35,533 nucleotides of DNA from a virus. Under the pieces are notes generated by a model. That model did not search any database and was not told the DNA's origin. It saw only the letters and a list, made by a program, of their open reading frames with translations. Location of the stretch: positions 1-35,533 of the IMG/VR virus record IMGVR_UViG_3300038701_001970. One strand, 5' to 3'. Positions 27,571 through 35,533 of this stretch are shown here, piece after piece. The position numbers and the translations under genes were made by a program. Position 1 is the first letter of the stretch; each line of letters starts with the position of its first letter.

Positions 27571-28977
27571 ATGAATATTCAAGAACTTCAAGCACAACTC
27601 CAAGAGCGTCACGATGTGACCATCAAGGCCATCGAAAAGCGAGACGCTGAAATCGAAGAGTTTGGCAAGGCCACGCGCGAGACCGCTGAACTGGTCAATC
27701 AACACGCTCAAGAGGTCTCTGAGCTTCGCACTCAACTCGAAGCGATCGAAACCCTCATTTCGCGTGGTGACACGCCTGATGGTGGCGATCACGCTGAGTT
27801 CAAGACGCTCGGTCAATCCTTCGTTGAGTCTGATGTGTTTGCCCAATATAGTTGGGACGACAAGGGCACAAGCAGCACACTCGAAGTGCGTGATGTCACC
27901 ATCACCACTGGACTCGCCAAACTTGCTCCCTCCATGTGGGGTGGTCTGGTCACGACCAATCGCGAGCCGCTGCGTTTGATCAACGTCATTCCTGTCATTC
28001 CCACGGATGACATCAGTGATTTTGAGTATGTGCGTGAGCTGCGCAAGCCTCGCCTTGTCTCGAAGATGACCGCCGCTGTCATCGCGACCGCGACCGTGAT
28101 CCCTGTGGCCAATGTCGGTGGGTATATCGATGGTCAGACCATTGAGATTGTCAGCCCTGACGGCAACACCACCGAAACACGCACCATTGATTCGACTGCG
28201 TACGCCAACGATGCACTTGATGATCCTTCGGGCACCATCACCGTGACCGTGGCGTTGACCAACCCGTATGCCGCCGGTTCTCTGGTGTACTCCGATCACT
28301 TCGGGTACACCCCCGAAGGGTACTACAAGCCAGCGGTCAAGCCTGTCTGGGCAGACGCCAAGGCATCCTTCAAGGTGGTTGCCGCACACATTCGCGTGAG
28401 CCGTCAGGCGTATCGCAACAGTTCCATTTTGCGCAACTACATCGACGCAGAGTTGCCCGCAACCTTGCTTGATACCATTGAGTTTCAACTGCTCAACGGT
28501 GCGGGCGGCAATGACATCACCGGCTTTCTCAATGACCCCGAAATTTTCGAGGTCACAGGCTTCGCCGCTGGCGACACTCGATATGATCGCTTGCGCAAGG
28601 CGTTGGCGTACCAGGCCAAGAGCAACTATCGCGCGAGCGTTGTGGTCATGAACCACGATGATTGGTGTGAGCTTGAGCTTGAGAAGGGCAACGATGATCA
28701 CTATGTCCATCAGGTCATCTATGATGCCAATGGTCAACCGTTGGTGTGGTCGATGCAGGTCATTCCCACCAACTACATCCCCGCAGGGAAGGCATTGATG
28801 GGCAACTTTGATCGTGGATGCTTCATGCTCCAACGTGAAACTCTCAACGTCATGGCGTCCGATTCTCACGAAGGCGACTTTTTGCGCAACCAAAAAGCCA
28901 TCCTCGCAGAAACGGAGCACACGCTTGTCATCACCAAGCCTGATGCGTTCGTGACCGTCGATCTCGTCGGCACCTGA
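27571..28977 (+). CDS. Major capsid protein, HK97 fold
   Basis: 468 aa from ATG 27571, with AAGGA eight bases upstream. Residues 1-75 are a coiled-coil delta domain (LQAQLQERHDVTIKAIEK) expected to be removed by the protease. The HK97 core follows: GGLVTTNREPLRLINVIP, then about 80 extra residues (165-245) rich in beta strand and Thr (GYIDGQTIEIVSPDGNTTET). It resumes with ASFKVVAAHIRVSRQAYRNS, IEFQLLNGAGGNDITGFLND, ASVVVMNHDDWCELELEKG and GNFDRGCFMLQRETLNV. The extra segment looks like an inserted surface beta domain. Terminators on both sides allow the gene its own mRNA level. Confidence 0.93.
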   Translation: MNIQELQAQLQERHDVTIKAIEKRDAEIEEFGKATRETAELVNQHAQEVSELRTQLEAIETLISRGDTPDGGDHAEFKTLGQSFVESDVFAQYSWDDKGTSSTLEVRDVTITTGLAKLAPSMWGGLVTTNREPLRLINVIPVIPTDDISDFEYVRELRKPRLVSKMTAAVIATATVIPVANVGGYIDGQTIEIVSPDGNTTETRTIDSTAYANDALDDPSGTITVTVALTNPYAAGSLVYSDHFGYTPEGYYKPAVKPVWADAKASFKVVAAHIRVSRQAYRNSSILRNYIDAELPATLLDTIEFQLLNGAGGNDITGFLNDPEIFEVTGFAAGDTRYDRLRKALAYQAKSNYRASVVVMNHDDWCELELEKGNDDHYVHQVIYDANGQPLVWSMQVIPTNYIPAGKALMGNFDRGCFMLQRETLNVMASDSHEGDFLRNQKAILAETEHTLVITKPDAFVTVDLVGT

Positions 28978-28982
28978 TCTTG

Positions 28983-29015
28983 ATGGTCCCCAAAAAAAGG
29001 GGACCATTCCTTTTT
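28983..29015 (+). terminator. Intrinsic terminator after the major capsid gene
   Basis: ATGGTCCCC (28983-28991) pairs perfectly with GGGGACCAT (28999-29007), 9 bp with a loop of seven A, followed by TCC and TTTTT (29011-29015) and more T. It begins five bases after the capsid stop. The downstream connector genes then need partial readthrough or their own promoter; I see none that is clear in 29016-29041. Confidence 0.85.
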
Positions 29016-29041
29016 GTTTTCCCTTCAACCGAGTCGATACC

Positions 29042-29374
29042 ATGGAAGTCATTCTCACAGAACCCAAACGAGTGCGCGGCGTCTACCACCTCAAAGGTGA
29101 CGCTGTGTGGATTGACAACCGCTCTCACGCGCTTTGGATGATTGACAATGGCAAGGCCAAGCATCCACCCAAACGCGTCAAACAAATCGTTGTGGCAACA
29201 CCTGACGACGCACCTGACGACGTTGTGAGTCAATGGAGCGAACGTGTTCGATTGGAGTTGGACAAAGAGCGTCCCCATCACAAGCGTCTGACGGCGTTGT
29301 GTGATGAAGCGGGGTTGCCCACCGATGGGAACAACAAGGACAAGATCGAACGACTGGAACAAGCGCTCGCTTGA
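29042..29374 (+). CDS. Small virion-region protein with SAP/HeH-like C-terminus
   Basis: 110 aa. The N-terminal half is beta-rich (GDAVWIDNRSHALWMIDNGK). The C-terminal 40 residues (KRLTALCDEAGLPTDGNNKD, then KIERLEQAL) look like a helix-extension-helix of the SAP/LEM type often found in phage head-region proteins. Position right after the capsid suggests a head-completion or decoration role. Not recognised as a named family. Confidence 0.6.
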   Translation: MEVILTEPKRVRGVYHLKGDAVWIDNRSHALWMIDNGKAKHPPKRVKQIVVATPDDAPDDVVSQWSERVRLELDKERPHHKRLTALCDEAGLPTDGNNKDKIERLEQALA

Positions 29375-29464
29375 TCCACATGCACACGTTGTTGTGTGCG
29401 CTATGTCGCGCAATCTTTTGCGTGCATCGCAGACACAGCAAACATATTGCCATGGAGAAAAACA

Positions 29465-30037
29465 ATGGGTGATGAAACCAAAGCAGTCCAAGAAGAGAGC
29501 ACCGTTGATTCGGATGCAGCTGATACACAAGAGACCAGTGCGCCGGTCGAAGATACCGAGACTGATCGTATGGATGCAGTTGCCAAAGAACTTGAAGGTG
29601 CAGGTGAAGAAGGCGTTGCGGTCGAATCTTTGAGCGATGCATCGATCGCATCGTTGATTGCATATGCGTCTATCGACGAAACATCTTCCCCCGAAGAGCA
29701 GGAAGAGGCCAGAGCACTTGCAGCAAAGCTTGAAAAAGAGCCACGCTATGCTCTGTTGGCTTTGTCTGATTTCTTGGGTGAACCTGAAAGGTTGGAACAG
29801 TGTGTCAAAAACTGGCTCGGTGATTGCTGCAAGCGTCGCTTCAAGGTTGGGCGAAGCAAGTACCTGGCTGGATACAAGTGTACTGGCGGTGAAATTCTCA
29901 AAATGACACCAAAGAAGGCCAATTCACTGGTTTTGGCTGGATACATCGAGCCAGATTTCACCACCGCGCCCGTCAAGCATGAGGTCAAAGATGGCTGTGA
30001 CTGCAATTCAGACGAACCTGACGTTGACAACACTTGA
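29465..30037 (+). CDS. Hypothetical head-region protein
   Basis: 190 aa from ATG 29465, with GGAG (29454-29457) upstream. Residues 1-60 are acidic and disordered (TVDSDAADTQETSAPVEDTE). The middle is helical, and the C-terminal part contains KNWLGDCCKRRFKVGRSKYL and a CDC near the end. Unrecognised. The 90-bp gap before it (29375-29464) carries nothing clear. It overlaps the next gene by 47 nt. Confidence 0.6.
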   Translation: MGDETKAVQEESTVDSDAADTQETSAPVEDTETDRMDAVAKELEGAGEEGVAVESLSDASIASLIAYASIDETSSPEEQEEARALAAKLEKEPRYALLALSDFLGEPERLEQCVKNWLGDCCKRRFKVGRSKYLAGYKCTGGEILKMTPKKANSLVLAGYIEPDFTTAPVKHEVKDGCDCNSDEPDVDNT

Positions 30038-30449
30038 ACTCAAGGCGTTGCTTGGCTTGCCATCGACATACACTGACATTGACGCGCTGATTGATCGTTG
30101 GTTTCGTGGCGCGAAGTCGATGGCAGATAACTACATCCGGCGTGCGCTTGACCCTGTTCCATATGACGTTGAGGAAGGTGTCATCGAATGGGTGCGTTAT
30201 GAACTGGTCAAGCACATGCGACACGTCGAAAACGTTAAAGGCTGGGCCAATGATCCAGAGTATGCAGATGCGCGCCCACGGCGCGGCCAGGGCCAGCGTG
30301 TTCAGTCAATTGAGACACCTGATGGTGAGAAAGTTCAGATGTTCGATCCCGGCAAATCGCGCACACTCAATGAAATCCAGTCTTCGATGATGCCCGATGA
30401 AATCAAGAAGACTTACTGGGCCAAACATCGCGGCCCCGGAAGCTACTGA
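29991..30449 (+). CDS. Head-tail connector (adaptor, HK97 gp6-like)
   Basis: 152 aa from ATG 29991, with GAGG upstream. Helical, with TLELKALLGLPSTYTDIDAL and a helix pair typical of adaptor proteins (DRWFRGAKSMADNYIRRAL; GVIEWVRYELVKHMRHVEN). Length and position after the capsid fit the ring protein that docks under the portal. Assigned by size, helical layout and order, not by strong motif. Confidence 0.6.
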   Translation: MAVTAIQTNLTLTTLELKALLGLPSTYTDIDALIDRWFRGAKSMADNYIRRALDPVPYDVEEGVIEWVRYELVKHMRHVENVKGWANDPEYADARPRRGQGQRVQSIETPDGEKVQMFDPGKSRTLNEIQSSMMPDEIKKTYWAKHRGPGSY

Positions 30450-30877
30450 TGCCATCAACCACATTTGGACTTACACACACCAAATTTCTTGAGGATGCAA
30501 CGGTTCAAGGTTGGGATGTGCGCACGGTCACGGCGACAAGCTATCCCATCAATGAAGGCACCATCACCAAGTTCATTGATCAAGCATGTGGTCAGATTAA
30601 CACCATCCTTGAGAGCAAAGGTATTGTGCCTGACGACATTACTGATGTGAACCACCCAAACGCATACAATCTGATCCATAAAACCATCTATGTGATGGTG
30701 AACTTTCGATGTGTTCAGGCGTTGGCAAACATCGAAGCGGAGTTGATGCGAGGTGATCGTGACCGTGCGATCGAATACCTGCAAAGCAATATCAGAGCAT
30801 CGCTCGGCAACGCACACCCCAAATCGCACGAAGCGCGCGCGGACAAGGGCACAAGTCACGGATTTCCGACCTCATGA
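30449..30877 (+). CDS. Head-tail joining protein (probable)
   Basis: 142 aa, start overlapping the previous stop (TGATG). Begins PSTTFGLTHTKFLEDATVQG, with helical segments (TITKFIDQACGQINTILESK; YNLIHKTIYVMVNFRCVQAL). It resembles a second connector-type protein by size and position. No motif decides between adaptor and stopper. Its end overlaps the next gene by 4 nt. Confidence 0.55.
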   Translation: MPSTTFGLTHTKFLEDATVQGWDVRTVTATSYPINEGTITKFIDQACGQINTILESKGIVPDDITDVNHPNAYNLIHKTIYVMVNFRCVQALANIEAELMRGDRDRAIEYLQSNIRASLGNAHPKSHEARADKGTSHGFPTS

Positions 30878-31383
30878 TCAAGATTGGCGTCAAAGCCAAA
30901 GGCATTCGGCGCGCACGTCGTGCGGTGCGTGCTTTTATTCGTGCAATCGAAGATCATGAAGACATCCACCAGAAGATGACCCAACAATTCATGTTGGTGC
31001 ACATGCGCCGCCGTTTCGCCTCTTCTGGCTCTTATGGCGGCATGGCATGGCAACGTCTGACGGGAAGGTATGCGCGGTTCAGGAAGGCAATCACGGGCAA
31101 TGAGCGCCCGCTTGAGTGGGATGGCGAGAACGAACGACTCAAACCATCGCTGACACAGGCGCGGCACCCTGACCATATTTTCAATACCCGAGATGCGAGC
31201 GCAAGGTTTGGCACACGCGTGCCCTATGCTGCACGCCTTGAATCCGGCGGCACAGACATTTTTGGCGATCCATATCAGGGATACGACATCATCAATATGA
31301 CCACACGGCAACGTCGCGCGTTTGTGCGCGAGTTTGGCAAAGCCGTGGCACAAAAGGCGTATCGAAACACACGTGGCAGTTGA
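30874..31383 (+). CDS. Tail completion / virion morphogenesis protein (Mu gpG or HK97 gp10 type)
   Basis: 169 aa, ATG in an ATGA overlap. Basic N-terminal helix (KGIRRARRAVRAFIRAIEDH), then FASSGSYGGMAWQRLTGRYA, which matches the F-x-x-x-G-x-x-x-G-x-x-W-x-x-L signature of phage virion morphogenesis proteins. Later RVPYAARLESGG is the usual Y-A-x-x-x-x-x-G motif. These proteins join the tail to the head or finish the tail end. Confidence 0.75.
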   Translation: MIKIGVKAKGIRRARRAVRAFIRAIEDHEDIHQKMTQQFMLVHMRRRFASSGSYGGMAWQRLTGRYARFRKAITGNERPLEWDGENERLKPSLTQARHPDHIFNTRDASARFGTRVPYAARLESGGTDIFGDPYQGYDIINMTTRQRRAFVREFGKAVAQKAYRNTRGS

Positions 31384-32020
31384 TCAATACAGCGCGATGC
31401 CCGCAGCAACCCGATGGTTGCGAGACATCTTCAAGACTCATTTCAACACGGAAAAGGACGATCTTCATGCGGTTGCCCTCGATCCGAATAACAATAAATA
31501 CACCGGGGCCAAGGTGGGCAATCCGCTTGGGTATCAGCCCGGTGTATATTTGCCTGATGTGGGTTCTGTGTATGAGCAACTGAATCCAGGGTTCGTGCAG
31601 AATATGGCCAATGATGCGGTTGCAATCTATGTCGGTCCTGTTTCGGGTGCCGAATATGGTGTGTCATCACTCAAAGGCACCGCCGGAAGCAGGAAGATGA
31701 TCAGTATCCCTTATCTTGCACGGTTGCTGTTTCGTCGAGCACCTCAAGAGCCGGTGTTTCTGGCCGATCAGGATCGGCATGCCACCACCAACGAAATCGC
31801 ACAATGGCGAAAGCAGGCATACATCGGCGCGTTGATGCGTGTGGTGGACAAGTTTGGCACACAAACGGATGTGATCGAACTGATTCAGCCAAATGATTTT
31901 GAACCACTGAATACTCAAGTGGTGCAGCTGGATATTCACGGCAACTTGACGCGGTCCATGGTGGGCGAAGCGTCCTATTCCTTTACCGTCAAACAAGAAA
32001 TCATCGCATCGTGCCCATGA
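31373..32020 (+). CDS. Tail terminator region protein (probable)
   Basis: 215 aa from GTG 31373, which overlaps the previous gene by 11 nt; ATG 31397 is an alternative, and neither has a clear ribosome-binding site. Position between the completion protein and the tail tube is where the tail terminator lies. Long for that family (usually 130-160 aa). Contains MRVVDKFGTQTDVIELIQPN and ends in a beta strand (EASYSFTVKQEIIA). No decisive motif. Confidence 0.55.
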   Translation: MAVDQYSAMPAATRWLRDIFKTHFNTEKDDLHAVALDPNNNKYTGAKVGNPLGYQPGVYLPDVGSVYEQLNPGFVQNMANDAVAIYVGPVSGAEYGVSSLKGTAGSRKMISIPYLARLLFRRAPQEPVFLADQDRHATTNEIAQWRKQAYIGALMRVVDKFGTQTDVIELIQPNDFEPLNTQVVQLDIHGNLTRSMVGEASYSFTVKQEIIASCP

Positions 32021-32050
32021 TGGCCAGCGATACATACAAGAGGTAAAATC

Positions 32051-33064
32051 ATGGGTAACGTCCCCTCAGATATTGGTGCGGTTGCTGGTGCTCCCGAAGT
32101 CACCTATGGCACAGATCCAAATCCAACAAGGGCCATGCGTTTGACTGGTCCTCCGACCATTTCAGACAATGATGAGTTCACGAATACGGAGCAATTGAGT
32201 CCGTCACGTGTGACCACGCCAGGCGCAAGAAAGAATATCGACCTGGACTTTGGAATGCAGTCATACATGACGCTTTTGCCGACCACCGGCACCATTCATC
32301 CACAGCATCATGAAATTTTGATCGCAGCTGGTCTTAATGTGGTTGTCGTGGGTGTTGGCGCATCTGGCACCACGTACACCGTTACACCGCAAAACAGTGG
32401 CTACGGTTCATCTGCGTTCCACTCGTTTGATTTCAACACGGCGGATGCTGAAGCGTCCCTGATCAAAGCGCTCGGCACCCGTGGTGATTTGGTGTTCAGT
32501 TTCGATCCGTCGAACGAATACCCCCTGCTTGATTTTACCGGCAAGTCGCTGGCGACATTCAACACCCCTTTCGGGGTGGTCTCATTGCCTGTTGATCCGA
32601 ACCTGGCCATTATTCCAATGGACCAAAAGACAGTGTGTTTTGGTTTTGAGTTGGATGGCAATGCGCTGGCGCTGGAGTCCTTTTCGCTGACACTTAACAA
32701 TGAGTTTGTCAGCAAAGATCCTGGCTTGACCGATTGTGGTGGTTCGTCTGAAATCGTGCTCAAGACAGGTACACCGTCGTTTGAGATGGTGCTGACATCG
32801 ACCAAAGGTCTCATTGATGGCACTGACACTCAGGATTGGATCGCACAGGCCCAGGCCAATGATGTGGACTTTGCTGGCGTGTTGTCGTTCCAGAGTCCAT
32901 TCAACGGCCAAACCTTTACACTGACCATGCCCAAGATGCGGTTTCAGGGCTTGGCCCAGGGCGATGGCAACAATGATCTCAAGGCATGGACCGTCACAGG
33001 TGTGCTCTCAGAGGTCACGCCCGGTATCGGTGACACGTTCACATATGTTCAAGAAATCGTCTAA
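32051..33064 (+). CDS. Major tail tube protein
   Basis: 337 aa, ATG with AAGAGG upstream. Beta-rich, with short repeated strand patterns and many Thr and Gly (LESFSLTLNNEFVSKDPG; SSEIVLKTGTPSFEMVLTST; FTLTMPKMRFQGLAQGDGNN; WTVTGVLSEVTPG). Such composition, length and location directly before the tail chaperones identify the tube subunit of a long non-contractile tail. No sheath gene follows, so the tail is siphovirus-type. Confidence 0.8.
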   Translation: MGNVPSDIGAVAGAPEVTYGTDPNPTRAMRLTGPPTISDNDEFTNTEQLSPSRVTTPGARKNIDLDFGMQSYMTLLPTTGTIHPQHHEILIAAGLNVVVVGVGASGTTYTVTPQNSGYGSSAFHSFDFNTADAEASLIKALGTRGDLVFSFDPSNEYPLLDFTGKSLATFNTPFGVVSLPVDPNLAIIPMDQKTVCFGFELDGNALALESFSLTLNNEFVSKDPGLTDCGGSSEIVLKTGTPSFEMVLTSTKGLIDGTDTQDWIAQAQANDVDFAGVLSFQSPFNGQTFTLTMPKMRFQGLAQGDGNNDLKAWTVTGVLSEVTPGIGDTFTYVQEIV

Positions 33065-33085
33065 TTCAACGTCCAAGGAGGACAA

Positions 33086-33628
33086 ATGCTTTTATTCTGC
33101 GATGATAAACTTCCATGGGAAGTGCCCGGCTACACCGCTGCACGCGTGTTGTACACTGAGATGACTAGCACCGAATATCGTCATTACATCAAAAAATTGC
33201 GCAAACTCAACAAGGAGGAAGAGGTCTATAACGCCAAACTCCTCCTTGCCATGAACGAAGGGCGCAAAATGCCCAAGGATCGTGATATTGACGCAGAAAT
33301 CGCACAAATCCAGATCAATATTGTCGTGGCTCACATCACGAGCATTGAAGGATTCAAGGCGAAAGTTAATGGTGAGGAGGTTGACATTGAGTGGACAACT
33401 GAATCGCTCGGGGTCATCGACAAAACACGCGATGACTTCGTGACCAGTCTTGGCATGACGCAGAAAGAACGTCTTGATAACTTTGCCAAGTTGTTTGACG
33501 CCGTGTCCAATTCCATGACGGAAGAGGAAAAAAAAGCCTTAGAGCAGGACTCAAAAGAGCCTACGCCGGAAAGCGAGGACGAGGAGGGGGACAGCCTCTA
33601 CCAAAGCGAAACCTCGCAGGACGAATAG
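33086..33628 (+). CDS. Tail assembly chaperone (lambda gpG-like), carries -1 frameshift site
   Basis: 180 aa, ATG with AAGGAGG upstream. Charged and helical, with a very acidic end (EDEEGDSLYQSETSQDE). The codon pair AAA AAA at 33530-33535 within an eight-A run makes the slippery heptamer A-AAA-AAA. The -1 frame is open from there, without a stop, to 33954. This gives the usual two-product system: a short chaperone, and a longer fusion binding the tape measure during tail assembly. Confidence 0.8.
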   Translation: MLLFCDDKLPWEVPGYTAARVLYTEMTSTEYRHYIKKLRKLNKEEEVYNAKLLLAMNEGRKMPKDRDIDAEIAQIQINIVVAHITSIEGFKAKVNGEEVDIEWTTESLGVIDKTRDDFVTSLGMTQKERLDNFAKLFDAVSNSMTEEEKKALEQDSKEPTPESEDEEGDSLYQSETSQDE

Positions 33629-33954
33629 CGCGCCGTCAAACCGGGGTGCCCATGGTGGGTGAATTAAACCCGGAGCAAAACGCCAAGTGTGAGCCGCTTT
33701 ATAAGCGGCTTATGGAGTTGACCTATGCAGAACTGCAAGCGGTTGACCTTGGCAAATCACTCAAAGACATTGAGCGAAGCAACGGCCTTGACGCGGCAAC
33801 AATTGAACACATGAACATGTGGTTTGTGCACATGCACGACTGTAATGGGTGTTCTCATTTGCTGCGCAAGGTGCGTTGGTCGCAGGTCTATGAGATCGGC
33901 AAAGAAGCCGCAGCACAGCACTACATTAACTCAAAACCCAAAACAGGAAAGTGA
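33529..33954 (+). CDS. -1 frameshift extension of the tail assembly chaperone (gpGT-like)
   Basis: After slippage on A-AAA-AAA (33529-33535) reading continues AGC CTT AGA and stays open to the stop at 33952-33954. It runs through a Gly/Arg/Lys-rich linker (KRAYAGKRGRGGGQPLPKRN) and then a helical domain (CEPLYKRLMELTYAELQAVD). The fusion would be about 289 aa: 150 from the zero frame and about 139 from the -1 frame. A free start at GTG 33646 in the same frame is possible but not needed. The frame relation is exactly -1, as in lambda G/GT. Confidence 0.75.
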   Translation, partial: KKSLRAGLKRAYAGKRGRGGGQPLPKRNLAGRIARRQTGVPMVGELNPEQNAKCEPLYKRLMELTYAELQAVDLGKSLKDIERSNGLDAATIEHMNMWFVHMHDCNGCSHLLRKVRWSQVYEIGKEAAAQHYINSKPKTGK

Positions 33955-33963
33955 CGCGATCTG

Positions 33964-35533
33964 ATGCAAGAAGAGGGTATTGAGTTTGTTTTTGAGGCCA
34001 GCGGCGACGCGCGCGTTGAGCTTGAAAAACTTGATAAGACACTTGCCCAAGTCGAGCGTCAGATCGGTACGTTTGAGCGCTCAAGCAGCAAGCTTGGCAA
34101 CGCGACCGATCAGCTCAAACGCAATTTTTCCGAATCCGCACAAAACGCCAAGTTGACCACCAAAGCCTTTACTGAAGGCACACGGTTCTCAAAGCAATTT
34201 GCGCAAGCGGAACGACAGCGTTTAGCTGCGGCACGTGTCGCGCTTTCGGCAGAGCGCAATGCCATCGCACAGGCGCGTGAAGCGCGCGCGCAGGCTACGC
34301 TTGATTTTAAAAAACAAGTTGCTGAGGAAAAGCGAGCGCTTCGAGAGCTTGATCGCAAACGCAAAGAATCGGCACGTGAAGAGGCGGCAAGACAGCGCCA
34401 GCGAAGTTCAGCGCGCCGTGATGTTGGGCGAGGGATCTCGGGAGTTTCTCGTGGCCTTGGCGTTGGTAACATCGCTTCGGAGCTTGGTGCGGCGGCATCG
34501 GCGGCGGGTCCATTTGGCGCAGCAATGGCGGCGGCATCTGTCGCGGCGACGGGATTGCGTGTCGCGGTTGACCTGTCAATTGCATCCATCAAATTGCAGG
34601 CACAGACCTTGCGCGATGCTGTCGTGGATGCAGCACGATTCCAGCAAGAGATTACACGAGTCAATGCACTCGTGGGCGGAAACATTCAGTCGTTTCGTGC
34701 GCTTCGCGCGGCTGCGCTGGAGGGTGGCAGGACATCTCTGTTTACCGTCCAGCAATCCGCAACAGCGCTTGGTTTTCTTGCTCAAGCGGGCTTTGATGCA
34801 CAAAAGAGCATCGCAGCATTGCCTGGTGTGTTGCAGTTGGCTACAGCGGGTAACCTCGACCTTGCCAAGACAGCGGACATTGCAACCAATATCCTGACTG
34901 GATATGGCAAGTCTGCATCAGATTTGGCGCGCGTCAACGACATTTTGACGGCGACATTTACCAATTCAAACACCAATCTCCGTGAGTTGGGTTTTGGATT
35001 TTCGTTTGCCGCAGGTATCGCTAACAGCACTGGCCAGGATCTTGAGCGTATCAGCGCCATTTTTGGTGTCCTTGCAAACAACGGTGTCAAGGGTACACGA
35101 GCTGGTACGGCGATCGCAAACGCTTTGCAGCGATTGAGCAAGCAGACTCCAGCGGCGTCGAGCGCGTTGGAACGTCTTGGTGTGCAGGTTGTCGGAAATA
35201 ATGGTAAATTGCGCCAATTGACTGATGTGTTTCGTGACTTGAACAAGGCTGGCGCGAGCGCATCCGACATTTTGACCATTTTTGGTACGGTAGCTGGTCG
35301 TTCATTCATTGGACCGATACAAAACGGTACGGCAGAACTCGCCAAGCTTGAAGCAAAGACGTTGTCACTCGACTCAGTTACGCAGAAGCTTGCCGACACT
35401 GTCGCTGATACCGCGCAAAGCAAGTTCAGGTTGCTTGAGTCAGCGGTAAGCGCATTGCGTGTGCAGTTTGGCACAGAGTTTCTTGAGTCCATCAGTGGTG
35501 CATTTGGTGCAATCACTGATGGCGTAAATTTTC
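33964..35533 (+). CDS. Tail tape-measure protein, N-terminal part (continues past window)
   Basis: At least 523 residues from ATG 33964; the frame stays open to the window end. N-terminal coiled coil (EKLDKTLAQVERQIGTFERS), then a long Arg/Ala/Glu-rich helix (QAREARAQATLDFKKQVAEE). From about 160 there are hydrophobic Gly/Ala segments (AAASAAGPFGAAMAAASVAA), then the TP901-type core: AARFQQEITRVNALVGG, QQSATALGFLAQAGFDAQKS, LATAGNLDLAKTADIATNIL, NNGVKGTRAGTAIANALQRL. It sets tail length and enters the cell with DNA. Its location just after the frameshifted chaperones is standard. Confidence 0.92.
   Translation, partial: MQEEGIEFVFEASGDARVELEKLDKTLAQVERQIGTFERSSSKLGNATDQLKRNFSESAQNAKLTTKAFTEGTRFSKQFAQAERQRLAAARVALSAERNAIAQAREARAQATLDFKKQVAEEKRALRELDRKRKESAREEAARQRQRSSARRDVGRGISGVSRGLGVGNIASELGAAASAAGPFGAAMAAASVAATGLRVAVDLSIASIKLQAQTLRDAVVDAARFQQEITRVNALVGGNIQSFRALRAAALEGGRTSLFTVQQSATALGFLAQAGFDAQKSIAALPGVLQLATAGNLDLAKTADIATNILTGYGKSASDLARVNDILTATFTNSNTNLRELGFGFSFAAGIANSTGQDLERISAIFGVLANNGVKGTRAGTAIANALQRLSKQTPAASSALERLGVQVVGNNGKLRQLTDVFRDLNKAGASASDILTIFGTVAGRSFIGPIQNGTAELAKLEAKTLSLDSVTQKLADTVADTAQSKFRLLESAVSALRVQFGTEFLESISGAFGAITDGVNF

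Noticed and set aside
27355-29067. 570-codon open frame on the minus strand
   Set aside because: Antisense to the major capsid gene and its terminators. No motif is visible, and the terminators at both ends are oriented for the plus strand.
1-35533. CRISPR arrays, insertion sequences, rRNA genes
   Set aside because: No regularly spaced repeats of CRISPR length, no transposase-like protein, and no rRNA-like stretches were seen. The only tandem array is the iterons.

Overview
The window is a contiguous stretch of a double-stranded DNA tailed phage genome of the siphovirus type. Every gene I can support reads rightward. It opens inside a ParA partition ATPase followed by a ParB-like protein, and no integrase is visible, so the most economical reading is a phage-plasmid (a temperate phage kept as a low-copy plasmid) or a prophage with plasmid-type partition. 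The host cannot be named from this sequence. It must use ordinary sigma-70-like -10 elements and intrinsic terminators, because several are clear here. The phage SspB-like protein reminds me of the form found in deltaproteobacterial lineages, but that is only a hint.

Layout. 1-2388: partition (parA end, parB) and a gene of unknown role carrying two perfect 13-bp inverted repeats. 2389-5773: a replication cassette of an initiator with four internal 22-bp iterons (probable origin), a DnaC-like loader and a DnaB helicase. 5773-22212: a dense, mostly ATGA/GTGA-coupled early/middle region. It contains small unknown genes, an SPFH lipoprotein, a T4-Rnl1-like RNA ligase, an HU-like protein, an SspB-like ClpXP adaptor, thymidylate synthase, a deoxyribosyltransferase-like protein, a SLOG/DUF2493-like protein, dCTP deaminase, RusA and an Orn-like exonuclease. 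22415-35533: a ParB-fold protein, then the classic head/tail order of small and large terminase, portal, protease, major capsid, connectors, tail tube, tail-assembly chaperones with a -1 frameshift site, and the start of the tape-measure gene.

Three things stand out. First, a palindrome with arms TGACTGCAAA / TTTGCAGTCA is scattered five times between 5.7 and 21 kb, always at gene ends or leaders, and in two cases overlapping the -35 of a good promoter. With ParAB present, this looks like a dispersed centromere and/or operator regulon, as in phage-plasmid N15. Second, three non-coding islands (11.7, 17.0 and 22.3 kb) each end in a tRNA-type T-arm. The last folds as a 73-nt cloverleaf except for an aberrant anticodon loop without U33. 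An RNA ligase of the tRNA-repair type is encoded nearby. Third, the large terminase has no ATG/GTG/TTG start before its conserved N-terminus. It seems to start at ATA in an ATAG overlap that mimics the ATGA overlaps used elsewhere.

Nucleotide metabolism (Dcd, ThyA, the deoxyribosyltransferase-like and SLOG proteins), recombination (RusA, Orn-like) and replication genes together would let the phage redirect host nucleotides into its own DNA. The late genes are grouped separately, with strong terminators on both sides of the major capsid gene.
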